64,000 nt of DNA from contig CM057469.1 in assembly GCA_030035585.1 (NCBI GenBank), positions 21,570,501 through 21,634,500 on the forward strand, read 5' to 3'. Below, in pieces: positions 54,905-64,000 of this stretch (position 1 is its first letter; each line of letters opens with the position of its first letter). The position numbers and the translations under genes were made by a program. The notes beneath the pieces were generated by a model. It saw only the letters and a list, made by a program, of their open reading frames with translations, was not told the origin of the DNA and did no database searches. This stretch comes from Dugong dugon. Its lineage: Eukaryota > Chordata > Mammalia > Sirenia > Dugongidae.

Positions 54905-55060
54905 TCTGAGTCCCAGTTCATGTGTGTTAACTCCTTCGGTCCTCTCAACTCACCTCCCAAGGCATTTATTATTATTATGTCCCTTTTAGAGGTGAGAAAA
55001 CTAAGATGTGAATTTGAACCCAGGAAACCCAGTGTCTGCACCCAGGCTGCCACCGTTATT
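54905..55060 (-). mobile_element. MIR fragment
   Basis: TATTATTATGTCCCTTTTAG, AGGTGAGAAAACTAAGATGT and GAATTTGAACCCAGGAAACC. Confidence 0.7.
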
Positions 55061-55483
55061 CATCTGGCCTCACCAGACTTTCTACCCTATCTCTACCCAG
55101 GACTGACAGAGAGGCAGGAGCCCCCAGCCCCAGGCTCCCTCCTGGCCTCTAGCTGCAGTGGGGGCCCCAGGCCAGGGCGGAGCTGCAGACACCAGAGGAG
55201 GTGGCTCCCAGCCCTGATCGTAGGAGGTGAGTCTCAGCATACTCCATCCCACAGCCCTCCAGCCACACCGTAGGTATTCAGCCCTCTCCTCTGAGCCTCT
55301 GGGGCTGGCCAGAGGCTGGGGTCTCCCTAACTAGGCAGAGGGCTTTCTGGGGGTTGGACTGGGTCCTAAGGATGGCAGGGGGACTGTCTGACTGAGCTCC
55401 ATGCCTCCAGACTCTGAGATTAGTCTGAGATGGGGGATTTGTACCTCTTTTACAGAAGAGGAAACTGCCTTTAGGAATCTACC
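55061..55483. other. Locally GC-rich block without identified content
   Basis: 55100-55400 is clearly richer in G and C than its surroundings, with few CpG. It contains a GAGGTGAGT donor-like site near 55226. No family or coding homology was recognised. Confidence 0.45.
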
Positions 55484-55648
55484 AAAAGACTTGAAAGCAG
55501 GGACTCAAACAGATACTTGTGCTCCAAAGCTCACTGCAGCATCATTCATGACAGTGAAAATGTGGAAACAACCCAGAAGTCCACCAAAAGACAAATGGAT
55601 AAACCAAATGTGGCGTATACATACAGTGGAATAAAAAAAAAAAAAAAA
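55484..55648 (+). mobile_element. L1 3' UTR fragment (sense) ending in a poly(A) run
   Basis: GCAGCATCATTCATGACAGT, TGTGGAAACAACCCAGAAGT and CAAATGGATAAACCAAATGT, then about 16 A. The order is the reverse complement of the usual antisense landmarks. Confidence 0.82.
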
Positions 55649-55733
55649 CAAAGAACAGTTGCCTTCGAGTGATACAGTTCTGACTCATGGCCACCCCATG
55701 TGTGTCAGAGTAGAGCTGTGCTGATAAGGTTTT
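55649..55733 (-). mobile_element. AfroSINE tail fragment, long form
   Basis: CAGTTGCCTTCGAGTGATAC, TGACTCATGGCCACCCCATG and TGTGTCAGAGTAGAGCTG on +. Truncated at both the poly(A) junction and the next L1. Confidence 0.75.
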
Positions 55734-57705
55734 CTTTTTTTTAATTTTATTTATTTTGTTGTTGCTGAGAATATACACACAAAACATGCACCAATTCAAC
55801 AGATTCTATATTTACAATTTAGTTACATTGATTATATTCAAGCTGTGCAACCATCCTTACTCTCCTTTTCTGAGTTGTTCCTCCCTCATTAACATAAACT
55901 CACTGCCCCTTAAGGTTCCTATCTAATCTATTGAGTTGCTATTGTCAGTTTGATTCCATATAGACAGATCTTAAAAGAGCATAATGCTCAAGGCAGATCT
56001 TTTTCACTAGTTATGCTGAACTATTGTTCCGTGTTAAGATGAATTGAGGGGATATTTTTGGCTTAAGGTTGAAAGAATATCTCAGGGCAATAGTTTCAGG
56101 GGTTCATTCACCCTGTATGGCTCCAGGAAGTCTAAAGTTCATGAGAATTTTAAATTCTGTTCTACTTTTTCCCCCTTTTGATCAGGATTCTTCTATGGAA
56201 TCTTTGATCAAAATGTTCAGTAATGGTAGCCGTGCACCATCCAGTTCTGGTCGCATGGCAAAGGAGGCCGTTGTTCACGGAGGCAATTAGCTACATATTC
56301 CATATCCTTCTCCTATACCTGACTCTCCTCTTTTCTTTGTTGTGCCAGGTGAATAGAGACCAGTTGTTGTGCCTTGGATATCCACTTGCAAGCTCTTAAG
56401 ACCCCAGGCACTATGCAACAAACTAGGAGATAGAAGAGAAGCGCTAAACACGTTACTAGGCCAATTAACTGAGATGTCCCATGAAACCATGACCCTAAAC
56501 CTCCAAACCAAGGAACCAAATCCCATGAGGTGTTTGGTTGTACATAAGCAGCCTCAGCAGCTATTTTTTTTGTCATTATTATAAATATATCTGTCACACA
56601 ATTTTTGCCATTCAGCTTTTTACAGGTGTACAACTTATTGACAACAATTACAATAATTGGCTATGCAACCCTACCATTAATCAATATGATTTTTCCATCA
56701 CCATTAACTCCCCTCTTTTCCCCCCTCCCTCCCACCCCTGCTAACCACTAATAAACTTTGGTCTCTATACATTTGCCTTTTCTTATCTTTTTATATAAAT
56801 GAGGTCATACAGTATTTGTCCTTTTGTGATTGACTTATTTAGCTTAGCATATCTTTAAGCTCCATCCATACTGTAGCATATATCAAGACTTCATTTCTCC
56901 TACTTGCTGAGTAGTATTCCATTGTATGTGTGTACCACATTTTGTTTATCCATTCATCTGTTGATGGACATTTAGGTTGTTTCTACCTTTTGGCTATTGT
57001 GAATAGTGCTGCAAGGAACATTGGTGTACAAGACTCTCTTTGAGTCTCTGCTTTCAAGTCTTTTGAATAGATACCTAGGAGTGGAATTGCTAGTTATATG
57101 GTAGTTCTATTTTTAGTTTTTTTGAGGAACTGCCGCACTGTTTTCTACAACAGCTATACCGTTTTGCATTCCCACCAGCAATGGATAAGTGTTCCAATTT
57201 CTCCACATCCCCGCCAACATTGGTTATTTTCTGGGTTTTTTTTGTTTGTTTGTTTTTGTTTTTTAATCTTAGCCATCCTAGTGGGAGTGAAATTTTATCC
57301 CATTGTGGTTTCGATTTGAATCTCTGAAGCTAATGATGCTGAGCATCTTTTCCTGTGTTTAGTGGTCATTTGAATGTCCTCTTTGGTGAAATTTCTATTC
57401 AAGTCCTTTGTCCATTTTATGATTGAGTTATTTGTCTTTTTGTTGTTGTTGAACTTTTATATATATTTTGGTTATTAGATTCTTGTCAGATATATGGTTT
57501 TTGAAGATATTCTCCCAGTCAGTAGTTTGTCTTTTCACTTTTTTGGTAATGTCTTTTGATGAGCAGAAGTTTGTAATTTTTATGAGGTCCCATTTCTTTA
57601 TTTTGTCTTTTGCTGTTTGTGCTTTTGTTACTATATTAGATAATCCATTGTTGAAAGCTAAGCCAGGCATATACATTTTAAATTCGGATAGGTAGAGCAA
57701 AATTG
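55734..57705 (-). mobile_element. L1 3' UTR and C-terminal ORF2 end
   Basis: Long antisense 3' UTR (CACCAATTCAACAGATTCTA, CAAGCTCTTAAGACCCCAGG, AGACTTCATTTCTCCTACTT, TTTATCCATTCATCTGTTGA) leading into an ORF2 C-terminal frame. The text near 56540-56600 could be a join of two copies. Confidence 0.85.
57428..57700 (-). pseudogene. L1 ORF2 C-terminal segment
   Basis: KDKIKKWDLIKITNFCSSKD, then ITKKVKRQTTDWENIFKNHI and [15 protein letters not shown]. This is the same end-of-ORF2p block as at 14493-14939, cut at both sides. Confidence 0.9.
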
Positions 57706-58564
57706 TATTTCAGAGTCTATGTTATTAATATGAAGGATTATCTATTTTCCCCACTCTTGTCAACAGTGTATATTATCAAATTCTCTACTTTGCCAATCTG
57801 ATAAAAGAAAAAATGGTATTCACATTTTGTTTGTTTGTTTTGTTGTGTTTTAATTATGAAAGTGAGGTAAAGAATTTGGCTTTGATCAAAGACAGGTCTG
57901 CCTTAGCTTCTGGGAGATAATTTATGTCATACCTGACAAGAGTGTTTTTGTTTATGGTGGGAGCTGGCCACACCTGACAGCCTTAGAGTGGGTTCTGTCT
58001 ACACAAGAAAGACCAACCGTGTGATTTACGCCATGATTTACAGCCCCGTGATCTACTCTGTATCACTCATCACTTTATCTGGAGACAGAAATCAGCCAGG
58101 TGGGCACTCAGTCAGCCATGCCTACTTAATGGAGTGCCAGTAGAACCTCTCAACACTGAGGTTCTGGTGAGCTCCCTTGGCTGGCAATGCTCTGTGCATG
58201 TTGTCACTCATTAATTCTAGCAGAGTAACATGAACTGACTCCATGGGGAGAGATCAACAGAAAACAGAAGCTTCACATCTGGAACCCTCCGGGATTCTGT
58301 CCTATCCATCTCTTTCTTTGGCTGATTTTAATCTGTATCCTTTCCCTGTGATAAACCTTGTGTAGAACAGCCTTCAGCGAGTTCTGTGGGTTCTAGTGAA
58401 TTATTGAACCTGAGGATGGCTTTGGGAGTCCCTAAACTTGCAGTTGGTATAAAAAGCTTGAGGACTGTGCCCTCAAGCACTGTAGGCTGGCCAACTCTGG
58501 GCAATGAGTAAGGCTGAAAAATCTTTACAAATGCTTACAAGCCATGTTATTTGCTTGTTCATGT
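57706..58564. other. Unclassified, LTR-like in part
   Basis: 57900-58510 has balanced composition, unlike nearby L1. It contains TTTCCCTGTGATAAACCTTG and TGAATTATTGAACCTGAGGA, which recall old LTRs. I could not name a family. Confidence 0.35.
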
Positions 58565-58992
58565 CTGTCTTAGTTTCTTAGTGCTGCTATAACAGAAATA
58601 CCAAAACTGAGTGGCTTTAATGAACAGAAATTTATTTTCTCACAGTTTAGGAGGCTAGAAGTTCAAATTCAGGATGCTTGTTCTAGGGGAAAGTTTTCTT
58701 TCTCTCTGTCAGCTCTGGGGTGTGGGTCCTTGTCCTTTTCAGCTTCTATTCCTCAGTTCTTTGGTGATCTAAATGTGGCATGGCGTCTTTCTTCCCACAT
58801 CTGTGCTTCCTTGCTTCTGTGCCTAATCAGCCCTTTTGTATCTCAAACATGATTAGCTTAACACACACCCTACACTGTTATGGCAACATTAACGTAACAA
58901 AGAAAACCATATTCCCAAATGTGATCACATCCACAGGTATGCGGTTTAGGATTTAGAGCATATATTTTGGGGGGACACAATTCAATTAATAA
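58565..58992 (-). mobile_element. MLT1-type (ERVL-MaLR) solo LTR
   Basis: TGTCTTAGTTTCTTAGTGCT, TTCTCACAGTTTAGGAGGCT and ATATATTTTGGGGGGACACA, then ATTCAATTA on +. No internal viral genes. Confidence 0.88.
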
Positions 58993-59545
58993 AAATGTCC
59001 TTTGCATAATATTGTTAGGAGAAGTATGGCTTAATAGAGCATCAAATAGAACATAGCAAAATATATGAGACTAAAATAAGAATAACAGTAACAATTACAA
59101 TAAAATAAGTGTTGTCACACAGAAAATGTAATTTACTACAGAGATAAAATGAGACTTTTGAGCTTTTTATTTCCATGAAATTAGAAATATTTAAATGTAG
59201 GAGATATTCACAGGTAGTTATTAATGTGTTTGACTTTCACAGATTTTGAGAATTGATCATTTGTGCATCAATAAGGTCAACTCTCGGTATGATTTTTGTC
59301 CTTCGATAATGTGACATTTACTATGTCATTTGAGCCTGGCCTTTCCCTTATTGTAAATAAAGTACATTATTCTGAGTGCCCTTTTACGAAGATTGGAGGC
59401 TGCGATATTTAGTTATCTAGCTGTATATCCAGTTGCTTTCTTGTCTTTAGCATGCAGTTTCAATGCAGTCATTTAGTAATAACTGAGGGTATAGTCATTT
59501 TTTATATTTTCATTTGATTATCATATTATATAATCACCATGCATA
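58993..59545. other. AT-rich intronic DNA
   Basis: No gene or assignable repeat. Confidence 0.4.
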
Positions 59546-59555
59546 TCTGGTAGTC

Positions 59556-61201
59556 GGCTCTTTTTATTTTTTAATTTTATTGTGCTTTAGGTGAAAGTTT
59601 ACGGCTCAAGTTGGTTTCTCATTCAAAAATTTATACCCATATTATTTTGTAACATCAGTTGCAATCCCTGCAATGTCACAGCACTCTCTACCTTTCCACC
59701 CCAGGTTCCCTATGTGCCTTCATCCAATTTTCCTGACCCTTTCTGCCTTGTTGTCTTGCTTTTGGGCAGGAGTTGCCCATTTGGTCTTGTATATTTGATT
59801 GAACTAAGAAGCACGGTCCTCACATGTGTTATTGTTTATTTTATAGGCCTGCCATATTTTTGGCTGAAAAGTGGCTTTGGTAGTGGCTTCAGTTCTGAGT
59901 TAGCAGGGTATCAGGGGGCCATAGTCTTGGGGGTTCCTTCAGTCTGTGTCAGACCTGTAAGTCTGGTCTTTTTTTGTGTGTGTGAATTTTAAATTTGTTC
60001 TACATTTTTGTCCTGCTCTGTCTGGAACTCTGTATTGTGATTGCTGTCAGAGTGGTCAGTGGTGGTAGCCAGGCACCATCTAGTTCTTCTGGGCACAGGC
60101 TGATGGAGGCTGGGGTTCATGTGGTTCTGTAAATATCAGGCTGATATTTCCTTATGTCTTTGGTTTTCTTCATTCTCCTTTGCTCCAGATGGGATGTGAC
60201 CAATAGATGTATCTTAGATGGCCGCTTACAAGCTTTTAAGACCCCAGACGCTACTGACCAAAGTAGGATGTAGACCATTTTCTTTATGACCTATGTTATA
60301 CCAGTTGACCTAGATGTCCCCTGAGGCTATGGTCCCTAGCCCTCAGCCCTAGCAACTCAGTCCTTCAAGGTGTTTGGATGTGTCTAGGAAACTTCTATGA
60401 CTGCCTTGGTCAAGTGTGCTGACTTCTTCTATATTGTGTGTTGTCTTTCCCTTCACCAAAGCTAACACTTGTCTACTATGCAGTTATTGATTTCCCCTCC
60501 CCCTCCCTCTCCACCTTCATAACCATCAAAGAATGTTTTCTTCTGTGTGTAAACCTTTTCTTGGGTTCTTATAGTAGTGGTCTCATACAATATTTGCCCT
60601 TTTGTGATTGACTTATTTTACTCAGCATAATGCCCTCCAGATTCATCCATGTCGTGAGATGTTTCATGGATTAATTGTTCTTTATTGTTGCATAGTATTC
60701 CAGTGTCTGTACCGTAATTTGTTTATCCATTCATCTGTTGATGGACACTTGGGTTGTTTCCATCTGTTTGCTTTGTGAATAATGCTGCAGTGAACATGGG
60801 TGTGCATACGTCTACTCGTGTGATGGCTCTTATTTCTCTAAGATGTATTCCTAGGAGATTGCTGGATCATATGGTATTTCTATTTTTAGCTTTTTAAGGA
60901 GGCTCCATATCATTTTTCATAGTGATTGTACCATTTTATATTCCCACCAGCAGTGCATGAGAGTTCCAATCTCCCCCTAACCTCTCCAACATTTATTATT
61001 TTCTCTTTTTTGATTAGTGCCAGTATTGTTGGGGTGAGATGGTATCTCTTTGTAGTTTTGATTTGCATTTATCTAATGGCTAATGATTTCAAGCATTTCT
61101 TTATGTGTCTGCTAGCCTCCTGAATGTCTTCTTTGGTGGAGTGTCTGTTCATATCCTTTGCCCATTTTTTAATTGGATTATTTGTCTTTTTGTTGTTGAG
61201 G
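59556..61201 (-). mobile_element. 5'-truncated L1 (3' UTR only) with target-site duplication
   Basis: T-rich end, AAAGTTTACGGCTCAAGTTG, CTGTGTCAGACCTGTAAGTC, TTATACCAGTTGACCTAGAT, ATAATGCCCTCCAGATTCAT and GCCCATTTTTTAATTGGATT. TCTGGTAGTC at 59546-59555 and 61202-61211 supports one insertion of about 1.65 kb. Confidence 0.93.
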
Positions 61202-61289
61202 TCTGGTAGTCAGTTCTTACCACAGAAAGGATCTGGAACTAGGTCTCTAGGTGGTGGTGGTCTATAACCCACCACAAATAACCACTTTT

Positions 61290-61530
61290 TGGATATTATT
61301 TGATATTATTGTGTGTATCTATAATATGCTAGCTACTGTATATGATAGCTAGTGTTACCTCATTGATTCTTACAAGAAGGCAGATATTATTATCCTTATT
61401 TTACAGATGAAGTGATAGGTCTAAAAGTATTAAATAGCCTATCCAGTAAGTTGGATCACTAGTAAGTGGTCAAGCTAGAGTCAAAACCAGGTCTGACTGT
61501 CTCCATAGCTGTGCTCTTTCCTGATTATTC
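61290..61530 (-). mobile_element. MIR
   Basis: ATTATCCTTATTTTACAGAT, CACTAGTAAGTGGTCAAGCT, AAACCAGGTCTGACTGTCTC and GCTGTGCTCTTTCCTG. Confidence 0.85.
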
Positions 61531-62334
61531 TCCTTCGCAGTTGAAGCCATGACTATTGTTATGAGGGCTGCCCATGGGAATGGGAGAGAGCAGTGCTGTG
61601 AAGGTCATATACCTTGTCCACTGTAGGGTTGAGCTTGTATCACCATGCTCTCTCCAGTGCACATTTTGCTTTTGTTTTATCCAGTCCCATGAGCAACACG
61701 TATCACTAGTCTTCAGCTGTTGATGCAGACCACCTTCATTTCCTGAACCTGTTGGGATGGGCAGAAATGTGTAGTAGGTGGTGTTTAGATGAAAATGTTT
61801 TAACATACACCCAGTATCTTGTGTCCTAGAAATGAAACCCAAAAAACGTGTGGACTCTGGATCACTGCAGTCCCTCCCAAAGCCTCCCTGGATAATACTT
61901 TGTCCCAGTCCACACTGTTGTTGTTGTTAGTTGCCATCAAGCTGTAGCACTCTTGACTTCCCCCCTTAGAAACACTCTCCCTAACCAGACACTGGCCTTC
62001 TCCTGTCCTCTTCCTCCATGTGACCATGATGCTGCGATCTTAGCTTGCTTCCCCCAGAAGTTGCCACAGCCATCAAACAGAGAGGCACTTTTTCAGTGGA
62101 TGTATTGCTGACTGTTGAAACTGCTCCATTGATTTCACTACCCACCCCACCCTAGAAAAATCTGTTTCCGAATTTTGCAAATCTTTAAGATATAAATCCT
62201 TACATTTCAGTTTTTGGTCAAAATTCATCTGAAGGCTTGGGTCAGGAGATTTTGTTTTTTTAATACATATATAAAGTAGAGGCTAACTTTCTTTGAGATC
62301 CTGAGGGAGTTCTGCTTTGCTATGCATAAAGTTC
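61531..62334. other. Intronic DNA with one SINE scrap
   Basis: 61919-61946 (TTGTTGTTAGTTGCCATCAA) is an antisense SINE/RTE tail fragment. The rest is unassigned. Confidence 0.4.
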
Positions 62335-63135
62335 TAATACACATGAAATTCAAGGCCTTCACCATCTCTTCCCTGCCTACCTGAACTGTTTAATCTCTTG
62401 ACACACCCCTCTCCCAACAACTTCCATTCTATGCTCTAGACATGTATTTATATAGATAGATAGACAGCTGCCGTGGAGTTGACTTCGACTCATGGTCACT
62501 TTATGTACAACAGAACTAAAGGTAGCCCAGTTCTGTGTCATCTTCACAACTGCCAGCATATTGGAATCCATCATTTTGGCCACTGTGCCAATCCATCTCA
62601 CTAAGGGTCTCCCTCACCCTCTCTGGCTCTCTACCTCACCAAATATGATGTCCTCCTCCAGTGATTGATTCCTCCTGATGGCTTGTCCAAAGTGAGTGGG
62701 ACAGTGTTCTGTGTAATCCACAAGATTTTCACTGGCTAATTTTTGGAAGTAGATCACCAGTCCTTCCTAGTCCGTCTTAGTCTGGAAGCCTGTCCACTGT
62801 GGGTGACCCTGATGGTATTTGAAATACTGGTGATATAGCTTCCAGCATGATAGCAACCTGCAAGCCACCACAGTACAACAAACTGACGGATGGTGGTGGT
62901 CCTATGTCCTAGTTGGTCCAGATTTCTTCCTGGGCCCTAAAAGTGCCAAACTGTCCCAGCCTGTGTGCCTTCATATCTATTGCTTACTCTGATAGGCACA
63001 CCCTTCCTTCTTGTCTTCATCTCGAATTTCATCTGAGGCAATCCCTCCTGCAGGAGGTTTTCCCTGGCCACCATGGTCCCTGTCTTGGGTGCAGGGTCCA
63101 GAGCTTTCCTCTGTCATGGTACTTGTCACCTACTG
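62335..63135 (+). mobile_element. L2 LINE, split by a composite SINE
   Basis: Left: ATTCAAGGCCTTCACCATCT and TCCCTGCCTACCTGAACTG. Right: CAATCCCTCCTGCAGGAGGT, TTTCCCTGGCCACCATGGTC and GTCATGGTACTTGTCACCTA. Confidence 0.65.
62467..62898 (-). mobile_element. Composite RTE-tailed SINE
   Basis: RTE part to about 62700 (GTACAACAGAACTAAAGG, TCTCACTAAGGGTCTCCCTC, ATATGATGTCCTCCTCCAGT), then the SINE body (AAGATTTTCACTGGCTAATT, AGTCTGGAAGCC, TAGCTTCCAGCATGATAGCA). Confidence 0.78.
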
Positions 63136-63282
63136 TTGAACACCAGCTATTAGTTTTTCTAGTAGCTTAACCAATTTCCGCAGGAGGCTTATTTGACAAT
63201 ATTCTGAAGTAGTTGAAAATTCTCATTAGAAATGTGAAATATAAATGCTTCTAAGTTTAGCTCAGTCCATAATATTAAACTA

Positions 63283-63655
63283 AAATGTTGTTGTTAGTTG
63301 CTGTTGAGTTGACTCCAACTCATGGTGACCTTATGTACAACAAAACAAAATATTGCCCTGTTCTGTTCCACTTTCATGATTGTTGGTACGTTTGAGTCCA
63401 TTGTTGTGGCTGTTGTGTCTGTCTGTCTCACTGAGGGTTTCCCTCATTTTGCTTATCCTCTGCTTTACCAACCATGATGTCCTTTTCTAGTGATCGGTCC
63501 TTCCTGATGACATGCCCAAAGTAAGCAAGTAGAAGTCTTGCCATCCTTGATTCTAAGGAACATTCTAACTGCATTTCTTCTAAGACTGATTTTTTCAATA
63601 TTCTTTGCCAACAACACAGTTCAAATGCATCAATTCTTCTTCTGTCTTCTTTTTA
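63283..63655 (-). mobile_element. RTE (BovB-like) LINE 3' fragment
   Basis: GTTGCTGTTGAGTTGACTCC, ACTTTCATGATTGTTGGTAC, CAACCATGATGTCCTTTTCT and AGGAACATTCTAACTGCATT on +. Confidence 0.88.
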
Positions 63656-64000
63656 TTAAGCTGAGATATTTTATGTAAAGGCTCATTTTTAGTTAGGTTG
63701 TCTTTCCTTTTGTATTGTTATTATAAAAAGGTAGTTAGGAGCCATTGCTAACAGAATTACTTTCCTTTCCCCTAGTTTGAACTTATTGGGAGTATTGGTC
63801 ACAGGGCAATCTAGAGTTACAGCAGGATTAACATGAAATGTCATATATCTATCAAAATATTCTTAGATGAATGAGTATTGAGTTTAGACTTGGTTCGAGA
63901 TAGGGAATTAATAGAAGTTGAGTCAGGGATGTTTTAAATAATCTAAGACAGACTCATAAGAAAGTCTGAAGAAGAACTAATGCCTTTGAATTATGATGTT
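63656..64000. other. AT-rich intronic DNA at window end
   Basis: No gene or assignable repeat. Confidence 0.4.

Noticed and set aside
54890-55273. 127-codon + frame through a MIR and the GC-rich block
   Set aside because: Begins in a MIR and has no recognisable domain. Kept only as a composition note.

Overview
The window is nuclear DNA of an afrotherian mammal, most likely a paenungulate (elephant, sirenian or hyrax line). The main evidence is about 33 copies or fragments of tRNA-derived AfroSINEs, several of them flanked by target-site duplications, together with BovB-like RTE LINEs whose 3' end is the SINE tail, and L1 copies with an unusual 3' UTR. Ancient mammalian repeats (MIR, L2, MLT1 and MLT2-type LTRs, Tigger, MER5) fill much of the rest. 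Nothing is bacterial or viral, and there is no operon, CRISPR array or replication origin.

Only one protein-coding exon can be supported: 29524-29660 on the + strand, which encodes the membrane-anchor segment of PLD5, an inactive phospholipase D-family protein. It has a good pyrimidine tract and acceptor and a GTAAGA donor. PLD5 is a large gene with long introns, so the rest of the window is read as the two flanking introns.

Layout. 1-5250: AfroSINEs, an RTE piece, a decayed Tigger transposon, a TA-flanked inverted-repeat element and a sense L1 3' end. 5250-13300: low-identity intronic DNA with old L1, MLT1, RTE and L2. 13318-16358: an L1 carrying part of ORF2, antisense to the gene. 16380-29500: mixed SINEs, MLT1 and an old L1. 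29524-29660: PLD5 exon. 30300-34950: intron with SINEs. 34957-40225: an L1 missing most of ORF2 but keeping ORF1, the endonuclease domain and a tandemly repeated 5' UTR. 41290-52700: RTE, ERVL-type LTR, SINEs, a 205-bp foldback element and tRNA-Gly-headed composite SINEs. 53000-61200: L1 pieces with nested AfroSINEs. 61200-64000: L2, a composite SINE and RTE.

The clearest system-level signal is a retrotransposon partnership. The RTE reading frame ends in the same sequence that forms the tail of every AfroSINE and of the tRNA-Gly SINEs, so one LINE machinery probably mobilised at least three SINE layouts. L1 copies lie mostly antisense to PLD5. All family names were assigned by eye and from memory, and boundaries are approximate unless a target-site duplication is given.
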